Positions 1 to 5,835 of a DNA stretch of 9,547 bases are shown one piece after another (the stretch's first letter is position 1; each line of letters starts with the position of its first letter). Origin of the DNA: JBBRMQ01 sp038230775 (GTDB lineage: Bacteria > Acidobacteriota > Thermoanaerobaculia > Gp7-AA8); the NCBI GenBank assembly GCA_038230775.1, contig JBBRMQ010000169.1:1-9547 (forward strand), in the 5' to 3' direction. The notes under the pieces are model-generated. The model did not search any database and was not told where the DNA came from. It saw nothing but the letters and a program-made list of their open reading frames with translations. Both the position numbers and the translations under genes were made by a program.

Positions 1-720
1 ATCGCCGATTCGACGAAGATCAGCAAGCGCTTCCTCGAAGCGATCGAGCGCAATGATCACAAGACGCTGCCGGCTCCGGTCTTCACCCGCGGCTTCGTCC
101 GCGAGTACGCCCGTTACCTCGGACTCAACTCGGACGAGATCGTGAACCGCTACAACTTCGCCGCTGCCGGCGACGATCGGATCGAGCAGTCCGCGCATCT
201 GGAGCGTCTCGCGCAGGTGCAGTCGCCGCCGCGGCCGAAGAAGAGCATTCCGCCGACGTACGCGCGCATCGACCGCAACGTGGTCATCCTCCTGATCATC
301 GTCCTCGCTCTCGGCGGCGTGTTCTTCTGGACGGTGAAGAATCGCCATCGCGCACGCGCAACCGAGGTCGAGGTTCCGCAGCAACCTGCGCCTCGTCCGG
401 TCGTCGCCGCGCCGAAGCCGCCCGAGACTTCGACCGCCGGCCGCGCCGAGACGCTGCATCTCGTCATCGATGCGACCGACGATTCATGGATCAATCTCGA
501 AGCGGACGGCAAGACCGTCATCAATGAACGCCTTCAGAAAGGCGCGCATCGAACGGCCGAGGCCAGGGATGCATTCAGGTTCCGCACGATCGGCAATGCC
601 GCCGGCATCACGCTGACGCTCGACGACGTGAAGCTTCCGCCGCTCGGATCGGATGGACAGGTCCTCCACGATCACGTCATCGACCGGCAGACGCTGGAAC
701 AGGCGCGCAAGAACTCATGA
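1..720 (+). CDS. rodZ: RodZ-like helix-turn-helix/membrane protein, 5' end outside window
   Basis: The reading frame is open from base 1, so the gene starts upstream; 239 codons are visible before the TGA stop. The first residues (TKISKRFLEAIERND, then FTRGFVREYARYLGL) are the second half of the RodZ-type cytoplasmic helix-turn-helix domain. A basic stretch leads to one hydrophobic membrane segment (about bases 280-336), then a Pro/Ala-rich periplasmic linker, then a beta-rich C-terminal domain (about 451-710) with the DUF4115 pattern, including DSWINLEADGK. HTH, single membrane span and DUF4115 is the RodZ layout; RodZ links MreB filaments to the cell-wall elongation machinery. An internal ATG-less start at 142 would cut the HTH and is not the true start. 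The stop overlaps the next ATG (ATGA), which suggests translational coupling. Assignment to the RodZ family is firm; the shape-control role is inferred. Confidence 0.85.
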   Translation: MADSTKISKRFLEAIERNDHKTLPAPVFTRGFVREYARYLGLNSDEIVNRYNFAAAGDDRIEQSAHLERLAQVQSPPRPKKSIPPTYARIDRNVVILLIIVLALGGVFFWTVKNRHRARATEVEVPQQPAPRPVVAAPKPPETSTAGRAETLHLVIDATDDSWINLEADGKTVINERLQKGAHRTAEARDAFRFRTIGNAAGITLTLDDVKLPPLGSDGQVLHDHVIDRQTLEQARKNS

Positions 721-1802
721 GCAGCGCGAACCCCGCAGAGCTGACTGCATCCGCGGTCATCGAGAGACTCGACTCCGGCTCCTATCCGCGAGAGGTGATC
801 CTCACGCTTGCGCGAGGCTTTCTGCCGCTGCCGCAGGACGATCTCATCGCCGTGCTGTCGTATCTGGTCCCAACGAAGGACGCGGAGATCGCGGGACTGG
901 CGCGGACCTCGCTGTCAGAGATCCCGTCGAAGAACGTTCTCCACTTCGCAGCGAATGAGAATGCCTCGCCGACGCAACTGCTCTTGCTGATGCGCGCGAC
1001 CGAGGATCCGACGGTGCTCGAGTCGCTCATTCGCAACCGCTCCGTTCCCGACTCCGCCGTCCTCGAGCTCGCGCAGCACTCCGATCCGGCGGTGCAGGAA
1101 GTCATCGTCATCAATCAGGCACGCATCCTTCGCTCGCCCGAGATCCTCGACGCTCTTCTGACGAATCCGAAGCTCACGGTCGACGCGCGCCGCCGTGCGC
1201 TCGAGACACGCGAGGAGTTCTTCGAGAAGAAAGCGAAGCAGGCTGCCGAACTGCCTGAAGAAGCCGTCGCCGAAGATCTGCCGAACTTCAAGATCGACGA
1301 CCTCCTCGCGAAAGCGGCGGAAGAAGATGCGAGAGGCGTCGCGGCGGCGAGCATCGAGCTGGCCCCGTCCGAGCTCGAGGACCCGACAAAGCTCTCCGTG
1401 TACCAGCAACTGCTGAACATGAGCGTAGGCCAGAAGGTTCAGATGGCTTTCAAAGGCGGGAAGACGTGGCGCATGCTCCTCATCCGCGAGCGCAACCGCC
1501 TCATCGCCAGCTCGGTGATGCGGAACCCGCGCATGAACGACAGTGAAGCCGAGCTCATCGCAGGAATGCGGAATGTCGATGACGAGGTGCTGCGCCTCCT
1601 CACGATGAAGCGCGAGTGGATGGCCAAGTACAACATCGTCATCGCCCTGGCCCGCAATCCCAAGTGTCCGGTAGGGGTTGTCCTGCCGCTGATTAATCGG
1701 TTAGCCTTACGAGATTTGAAAAGCCTCAAAGACGACAAAGGTGTCAGCGAGGTTGCCCGGTCGCTGGCTCGAAAGCTTTTCAAGCAGCGAAGCCAAAAAT
1801 AG
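717..1802 (+). CDS. Helical-repeat (HEAT/LRV-like) protein of unknown function
   Basis: This 361-residue soluble protein has no signal peptide or membrane span. The ATG sits in the ATGA overlap with the rodZ-like stop, which fixes the start. Residues about 1-170 read as repeated short amphipathic helices, with phrases such as DPTVLESLIRNRSVPDSAVLEL and NPKLTVDARRRAL in roughly 20-40-residue steps, like leucine-rich-repeat-variant or HEAT solenoids. Residues about 172-225 are acidic and charged and probably form a linker. The C-terminal 130 residues resume the helical pattern, with NRLIASSVMRNPRMND and NPKCPVGVVLPLINRL followed by RDLKSL. No catalytic motif is visible. Its place between a RodZ-like protein and a J-domain/TPR protein suggests a scaffold or protein-interaction role, which is inference. 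The last 150 bases are somewhat less GC-rich than the rest. I do not recognise a named family. Confidence 0.85.
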   Translation: MSSANPAELTASAVIERLDSGSYPREVILTLARGFLPLPQDDLIAVLSYLVPTKDAEIAGLARTSLSEIPSKNVLHFAANENASPTQLLLLMRATEDPTVLESLIRNRSVPDSAVLELAQHSDPAVQEVIVINQARILRSPEILDALLTNPKLTVDARRRALETREEFFEKKAKQAAELPEEAVAEDLPNFKIDDLLAKAAEEDARGVAAASIELAPSELEDPTKLSVYQQLLNMSVGQKVQMAFKGGKTWRMLLIRERNRLIASSVMRNPRMNDSEAELIAGMRNVDDEVLRLLTMKREWMAKYNIVIALARNPKCPVGVVLPLINRLALRDLKSLKDDKGVSEVARSLARKLFKQRSQK

Positions 1803-1808
1803 CCCTCA

Positions 1809-2462
1809 ATGAAAATCAACTACTACGAGGTTCTCGGGGTCGATCGTTCAGCCTCGGAACAGCAGATTCGCGAACGCTTTCGCAAGCTTGCCCGCGAGAG
1901 CCATCCCGATCGTTACGTCGATGGCGAAAAGGCCGAAGCGGAGCGGAAGTTCCAGACCCTGACCGAGGCCGTCAACGTGCTCACGAACCCGGTCCGCCGC
2001 AAGCAGCACGATTCCGAGATCTCTTCCGGTGTGAGCAAAGGCGCGGACATCGCATCGGTCGGGAAAGCGTACATGTCCAAAGGCGTGAAGGCGTTCAAAG
2101 AGAACGATTTCCGGACGGCCTACGAGAATTTCGACATGGCCGTCAAGCACAACCCGAACGACGGGAAGGCGTTTCACTATCTCGCGCTGACGGCGATGCG
2201 CATCCCGGCCTACGCCCGTCAGGCCGTGCAAGCCATCGAGACCGCGATCCAGCGCGAGCCGATGAACCCCGTCTACCTCAAGGACGCGGGCCTCATCTCC
2301 AAACGCGCCGGACTGAACGCCAAGGCCGAGCGCTATCTCGAGGCCGCGTTGAAATGGGACCCGGAGAACGCCGAAGTGCAGGGCGCGCTCGCGGATCTGC
2401 GCCAGGGCCGCGGCGAGACCAAAGACTCAGGAAAGGGATTCACGCTCTTCAAGAAGGGCTGA
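1809..2462 (+). CDS. J-domain protein with TPR repeats
   Basis: This 217-residue protein starts at an ATG six bases after the upstream stop, with only a weak ribosome-binding site. Residues about 3-68 form a J domain: NYYEVLGV at the start, the invariant HPD loop at residues 32-34, and a closing helix (FQTLTEAVNVLTNP, then RRKQHD). HPD is the motif that stimulates the ATPase of DnaK/Hsp70. Residues about 85-200 contain tandem tetratricopeptide-like helices (KAFKENDFRTAYENFDMAVKHNP; AIQREPMNPVYLKDAGLI; AERYLEAALKWDPENAEV). There is no Gly/Phe region or zinc-finger domain, so this is a class C-type J protein, not DnaJ itself. It probably brings DnaK to clients bound by the TPRs; the client is unknown. 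It sits in the run that includes the PP2C phosphatase, separated from it by three bases. Confidence 0.93.
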   Translation: MKINYYEVLGVDRSASEQQIRERFRKLARESHPDRYVDGEKAEAERKFQTLTEAVNVLTNPVRRKQHDSEISSGVSKGADIASVGKAYMSKGVKAFKENDFRTAYENFDMAVKHNPNDGKAFHYLALTAMRIPAYARQAVQAIETAIQREPMNPVYLKDAGLISKRAGLNAKAERYLEAALKWDPENAEVQGALADLRQGRGETKDSGKGFTLFKKG

Positions 2463-2465
2463 TCA

Positions 2466-3224
2466 GTGATGAATCTCAAGGCAGTCGGCCTCACCCACGT
2501 CGGGCGTCAGCGTCAGCACAACGAGGACTCGTATCTGGTCGCGGACCAGGCGAAGCTTTTTCTCGTTGCGGACGGCATGGGTGGACACGCGGCGGGCGAG
2601 ATCGCCTCGCGCATCGCCGTCGACTCGATCTCCGAGTTCATCTTGCACACCAAGGAAGACGACGGCACCTGGCCGCACGCATACGACGAACATTTCCGCC
2701 GCACGACGAACCGGCTGATGGCCGCCGTACGCCTCGCGAACACACGAGTCCTGGAGGCGATGCGGAAGGATGCGCGCCTGCGCGGCATGGGCACCACCGT
2801 CGTCGCATGCCTCGCCGACGACGACTTCATCGCGTTCGCGCACGTCGGCGATTCGCGCGCCTACCTCATCCGCGAGGGACAGATCTCCCGGCTGACCAAC
2901 GACCACTCGTGGGTCTTCGAGCAGGTGCAGGCTGGGATGCTGACGGAGGCGGAGGCGGAGAAGCATCCACTGCGCAACGTAATCACGCGCGCGTTAGGCG
3001 GAGCGCTGTCCGTTAATCCCGACGCCGCTGAGGTCGAGACCAGGGCGGGCGACGTCTACCTTTTGTGTTCGGACGGCCTCACTGGCATGGTTCCCGAAGA
3101 CGAGATCCTCAAGCTCGTGACGGAGAACGACGACCTCGACCAGGCGTGTCAGCAACTCGTCGATACCGCCAACGAACACGGCGGACTCGATAACGTCACG
3201 GCGATTCTCGTGAAGATGATCTGA
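2466..3224 (+). CDS. PP2C-family Ser/Thr protein phosphatase
   Basis: This 252-residue protein is a single PP2C (PPM) domain with no membrane segment, the usual size of bacterial Stp/PrpC enzymes. It is expected to dephosphorylate phosphoserine/threonine using Mn or Mg. Family motifs occur in order: GLTHVGRQRQHNEDSY (residues 8-23, metal-site Glu20-Asp21), VADGMGGHAAGE (Asp36-Gly37), MGTT, FAHVGDSRAYL, LTNDHS, CSDGLTGM (Asp203) and GGLDNVTAILV (Asp242-Asn243). All the metal-coordinating acidic positions I can locate are present. The start is either GTG at 2466 or ATG at 2469; an AAGAAGG ribosome-binding site at about 2450-2456 is closer to ideal spacing for GTG. It is followed after 11 bases by the selenoprotein gene. 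Such enzymes usually oppose Hanks-type kinases, but no kinase gene is visible here. Confidence 0.95.
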   Translation: MMNLKAVGLTHVGRQRQHNEDSYLVADQAKLFLVADGMGGHAAGEIASRIAVDSISEFILHTKEDDGTWPHAYDEHFRRTTNRLMAAVRLANTRVLEAMRKDARLRGMGTTVVACLADDDFIAFAHVGDSRAYLIREGQISRLTNDHSWVFEQVQAGMLTEAEAEKHPLRNVITRALGGALSVNPDAAEVETRAGDVYLLCSDGLTGMVPEDEILKLVTENDDLDQACQQLVDTANEHGGLDNVTAILVKMI

Positions 3225-3235
3225 GAGCAGGGACC

Positions 3236-3466
3236 GTGCACGTACGAATCGATTATTGCGGCGTTTGAAACTACCTTCCACGCGCCTCCAGTTTGGCGGC
3301 GGAGATCAAGAAGGAGCTCGGCATCGACAGCGAGATCGTCCGCGGCAGCGGCGGCCGATTTGATGTCACGGTCGACGAGCAGCAGATCTGGTCAAAGCAC
3401 GATACCGGGACGTTTCCGCGCGAGAAAGACATCGTGGAGATGCTGAAAAAAGTCGCGGGTCGTTAG
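3236..3466 (+). CDS. selW: SelW-like (Rdx family) selenoprotein, in-frame TGA at 3266-3268 read as selenocysteine
   Basis: Read from GTG 3236 to TAG 3464 with TGA 3266-3268 as selenocysteine (U), the frame gives 76 residues. It begins (M)HVRIDYCGVUNYLPRA, the Rdx-family start: a short beta strand, then CxxU (Cys8, Sec11), then NYxPxA. Family features continue after the TGA: a helix SLAAEIKKELG (19-29), GGRFDVTVD (39-47), IWSK (51-54), the TGTFPR turn (57-62) and a closing helix DIVEMLKK. Members have a thioredoxin-like fold and are thought to act as thiol redox proteins; the substrate is unknown. Similarity on both sides of the TGA in one frame argues against a chance or broken ORF. The frame is closed by TAA at 3191, and GTG 3236 gives the normal N-terminus. 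AGGGA at 3229 is rather close; GAG at 3225-3227 could also serve as the binding site. It lies 11 bases after the PP2C gene, so it is probably co-transcribed. Sec machinery (selA, selB, selC, selD) must lie elsewhere. Confidence 0.93.
3283..3301 (+). promoter_or_regulatory. Putative bacterial SECIS hairpin
   Basis: Immediately downstream of the recoded TGA the mRNA can fold with four pairs (3283-3286 CGCC with 3298-3301 GGCG), one U-C mismatch (3287/3297), then three pairs (3288-3290 CCA with 3294-3296 UGG) closing a GUU loop at 3291-3293. The loop begins with G, 22 bases after the UGA. A G in the first two loop positions at about 16-37 bases is the bacterial SECIS form as I know it. SelB would bind this hairpin to deliver selenocysteyl-tRNA. 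The pairs are read by eye and no energy was computed. Confidence 0.7.
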
Positions 3467-3475
3467 TCTGCCCGT

Positions 3476-3569
3476 GTCATCCCGAGCGTCGCGAGGGACC
3501 GGTGTGGGCCGGGCGGTTCGTCAAGCGTGCCTCCCACCCACATCGGTCCCTCGCTACGCTCGGGATGAC
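3476..3569. repeat. Long palindromic intergenic repeat, copy 1 (may also terminate transcription)
   Basis: The outer arms GTCATCCCGAGCG (3476-3488) and CGCTCGGGATGAC (3557-3569) are perfectly complementary. The inner arms (GAGGGACCGGTGTGGG region against CCCACATCGGTCCCTC) pair with a few mismatches around an unpaired centre at about 3517-3528. The same arm sequence recurs at 9461-9547, so this is a dispersed element and not just a terminator. It begins ten bases after the selenoprotein stop and faces the end of the reverse-strand gene, so the RNA hairpin could end transcription from both sides. There is no T-tract, so factor-independent termination is uncertain. Confidence 0.9.
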
Positions 3570-4054
3570 AGAACAGCGGCCGGTTCCAGCTCGGCGATGA
3601 GCGGCCTGTGATCCGACGGGCCTTCACGGAGCACTTGCCCGTCGCGGATCTGCCAGCGCGGATCGACGAAGATGGAATCGAGGCACGACTTCGTTGCGCG
3701 ATGCGTGATCACAGGCTCGCGAAAGCAGGACGCGAAGATTGATCGCGGTTCTCCTTTTCCGGGAAGCGCCTCGACGTGCGTCTCCTCGACCCTGGCGTTC
3801 GTGAGGATCGCATTGCCGTACGCCTTCTGCTCATCCCCAAAGCTGGGGCCGAAGTAGGCCTTCATGCCCGATGCCGCTTCGAGCTCGGCAACCTGGTCGC
3901 GGCGCCTCGATTGCCAGGTGCCGCGATGGACCTCCTGCAGTCCGACGATGTCCGCTCCGGCGCCGGCGATGACGCGGCCGATTCTCTCGATGTGATCGCG
4001 ATGGAAGCGCGCCGCCTGCCCTTTGATGTTGTACGTCATCACCCTTAAGGCCAC
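3554..4054 (-). CDS. Endonuclease/exonuclease/phosphatase-family protein with internal deletion, probably inactive
   Basis: The 166-residue reading frame resembles the EEP (DNase I/exonuclease III/sphingomyelinase-like) superfamily at both ends. The N-terminal part has VMTYNIKG, a helix IERIGRVIAGAGADIVGLQEVH (catalytic Glu) and the conserved AYGNAILT. The C-terminal part has LDSIFVDPRW and SDHRPLIAEL (catalytic Asp-His). Between GKGEPRS and LDSIFVD only about 20 residues remain where family members carry about 80; the segment with the catalytic His and the GDFN motif is absent. It is therefore probably a pseudogene or a remnant, although the frame is open. The last residues (VLSSRA) and the TAG stop are encoded by the palindromic repeat, so the original stop seems lost. 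I chose GTG at 4054, giving VALRVMTYNIKG; ATG at 4039 is also possible. A longer frame to 4150 would overlap the divergent gene and adds no family sequence. Confidence 0.65.
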   Translation of the reverse strand: MALRVMTYNIKGQAARFHRDHIERIGRVIAGAGADIVGLQEVHRGTWQSRRRDQVAELEAASGMKAYFGPSFGDEQKAYGNAILTNARVEETHVEALPGKGEPRSIFASCFREPVITHRATKSCLDSIFVDPRWQIRDGQVLREGPSDHRPLIAELEPAAVLSSRA

Positions 4055-4104
4055 GGGGAGGAACGAAGCGAAATTGGTGCCGCTATCCCGTTCCTTTTCA
4101 ACAA

Positions 4105-4112
4105 TGTATCCT
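4105..4112 (+). promoter_or_regulatory. Possible -10 element (TGTATCCT) of a leaderless transcript
   Basis: TATCCT at 4107-4112 fits the TANNNT form of a -10 hexamer and is preceded by TG. It ends seven bases before GTG 4120, so transcription would start at or near the first base of the start codon. No Shine-Dalgarno sequence precedes that GTG. I see no convincing -35. It lies in the divergent gap between the EEP remnant and the HD-GYP gene. This is inference from spacing only. Confidence 0.35.
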
Positions 4113-4119
4113 CTCACTC

Positions 4120-5835
4120 GTGCATCCCGACATCGAGGAACTTCAGTCAAAACTGAAAGAAATCCTTTACGACTGCGCGGTCGAGGTTCGTGCCACGAAG
4201 GCGGCGCTCTACCTCTACGATCAGCAGGACGATAAATTTGAACTGATCACCGAGTACGGTTTCCGCGGCGCGCTGCGGAGCACCGCAGATCGCAACGATG
4301 CTGTGGTCGATCGAAGCGGGCGCGGCCGCACGGCGTTTTTCGTGAACGGCCTGATGGCGGAGCCGCGATTCTCGGAGATTCTCTACGAGTCCTCGACGGA
4401 TCGCATGCTCGTCGCGCCTGTGTATCTGCGCGGCCAGCTCGTCGGTTTCGTCGATATGCGCGACAAAGCGGCGAAGCAGCCGTTCGAGAATTCGGATCTG
4501 CCGAAGGCGCAGGGAATCGCGAACCGCGTCGGCGAGCTGTTCGAGAAGAAGAACATTTTCGGACACCGCTTCATCCAGCTGTCATCCACACCGGCCGGAG
4601 AGCCGGCCTTCACGGGCGTGTACTCACCCGCCGTGATGCCCGGCACCGGCGCTGCAGCATCGGCCGCTCCTGCCGCGGCGCAGATTCCGATCACCGACAA
4701 GTTTCCCGCGATCCGGTCCGTACCCGCCGCGGTTCCGTCGCTCAGTCCCATGGCGGCGGCAGCGCCGATCGTGTCTGGCCGCATCGCCCCGCGACTCTCG
4801 GCGCTGATCGAAGAAGCGCAGGCCGTCACCAAAGAACTTCTGGCGCCGGTACCCGAGGCTCTGTCCGACAGCGACATCGCGATCGCGCGCGACGTTCTTC
4901 GATTGATCCTTCTGATTCCAGGCGCGGTCACCGCGTCGTTCGCTGCGCGCGGCGCACAGGAGATCGTTGCGAAGGCCACGATGGGCGACGATGCGATCGA
5001 GGCCTTCCAGTCGCGGCTCGACACCTGGCTGCAGAAGCGCGGCGAGTCCGCGACGTTTGCGAAACGCAACATCACCGGAAGCGGCACACCGGCGATCACC
5101 GCGGCCGACATACAGAAAGTCTTCACCGCGCCCGTGAACGTGGGATCGCTCAAAGGCATTTATCTGACGGTGGCGTTCGCGAGCGATCCCGATCGCGCCG
5201 CGCACGATCTGCTCGCCGCGCTGCACCGCCAGTTGCAGAGCGCGATCGACCAGTCGGTGCAGCGCCGGACGAGCGACATCGCACGCCGCCGCATGGCCGA
5301 GAATCTCCTCGAGCCCGACTTCGTGCAATTTCCCGAGCTGCGCCGTCACACCGAATGCGTGGCCAAGCGCGTGGACATGTTCGCGAAGTTTCTCGGACTG
5401 AGCCCCGCCGAAATCGAGAACGCCCGACTGCTCGCCATCGTGCACGACTGCGGCATGCGCCTTCTCGATTACGACCGGTTGTATCGGAAGCGCGATCTGT
5501 CGCATGACGAGCTGGAGACGCTGCGCAGCCACGTCTTCGTCAGCGCCGCCCTCGTCGAACCGTTCCTCGGTCGCGAGGTGGCCCGCGCGGTTCTCTCGCA
5601 TCACGAGCGATGGGATGGCGGCGGCTATCCGAACGATCTTCATGGGACAGAGATCCCGCTTTTGTCCCGCATCCTGCAGATCTGCGACGTCTTCGAGTCG
5701 ATGGTATCGACCGACAACTACCAGTCGACGCAGACATTCGATCAGGCGATGACCGTCATCAATCGCGGCGCCGGCATTCAATTCGATCCCGATCTCGCCA
5801 ACCGCTTCGCCGAGATGATGCGCAGCGTGCGATGA
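4120..5835 (+). CDS. GAF and HD-GYP domain protein, putative cyclic-di-GMP phosphodiesterase
   Basis: This 571-residue protein has no membrane segment. Residues about 1-150 form a GAF sensor domain (TKAALYLYDQQDDKFELITEYG; RMLVAPVYLRGQLVGFVDMRD). A Pro/Ala-rich linker follows (about 155-235). Residues about 240-385 may be a second, diverged GAF-like domain ending LTVAFASDPDRAAHDLLAAL. Residues about 400-571 are HD-GYP, which hydrolyses cyclic-di-GMP. All eight metal-ligand positions known from this family can be placed: Glu406, His410, His442-Asp443, His471, His494-His495 and Asp523, with HHERWDGGGYP at 494-504. The usual HDxGK motif is HDCGM here, so the conserved lysine is methionine at 446. 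The start is GTG 4120, since the GAF domain needs this N-terminus. Its stop overlaps the gatC start (ATGA). HD-GYP assignment is strong; activity and the GAF ligand are unknown. Confidence 0.93.
   Translation: MHPDIEELQSKLKEILYDCAVEVRATKAALYLYDQQDDKFELITEYGFRGALRSTADRNDAVVDRSGRGRTAFFVNGLMAEPRFSEILYESSTDRMLVAPVYLRGQLVGFVDMRDKAAKQPFENSDLPKAQGIANRVGELFEKKNIFGHRFIQLSSTPAGEPAFTGVYSPAVMPGTGAAASAAPAAAQIPITDKFPAIRSVPAAVPSLSPMAAAAPIVSGRIAPRLSALIEEAQAVTKELLAPVPEALSDSDIAIARDVLRLILLIPGAVTASFAARGAQEIVAKATMGDDAIEAFQSRLDTWLQKRGESATFAKRNITGSGTPAITAADIQKVFTAPVNVGSLKGIYLTVAFASDPDRAAHDLLAALHRQLQSAIDQSVQRRTSDIARRRMAENLLEPDFVQFPELRRHTECVAKRVDMFAKFLGLSPAEIENARLLAIVHDCGMRLLDYDRLYRKRDLSHDELETLRSHVFVSAALVEPFLGREVARAVLSHHERWDGGGYPNDLHGTEIPLLSRILQICDVFESMVSTDNYQSTQTFDQAMTVINRGAGIQFDPDLANRFAEMMRSVR
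4593..4608. repeat. Short palindrome inside the HD-GYP gene linker
   Basis: GGCCGG and CCGGCC form perfect six-base arms around AGAG. The 10-mer GAGAGCCGGC (4598-4607) recurs exactly at 6021-6030 in the gatC palindrome. It encodes PAGEPA just after the GAF domain, a segment free to vary, so it may be a short form of the same repeat family. The link to gatC is inferred from this short match only. Confidence 0.45.

Noticed and set aside
3266..3268. TGA reassigned to Trp or Gly throughout the genome.
   Set aside because: The RodZ-like, J-domain, PP2C, HD-GYP, gatC and amidase genes all end with TGA at the expected protein ends.
3236..3466. The SelW-like frame as a pseudogene or sequencing error at the TGA.
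   Set aside because: The TGA falls exactly at the family's Cys/Sec position, the rest of the frame is intact, and a SECIS-like hairpin follows.
3476..3569. Insertion sequence or complete mobile element.
   Set aside because: There is no transposase frame within it and it is under 100 bases; it is called only as a palindromic repeat.
4055..4150. Longer N-terminus of the reverse-strand EEP frame, up to 4150.
   Set aside because: It would overlap the start of the divergent HD-GYP gene and adds 32 residues without family similarity before the conserved TYNI strand.
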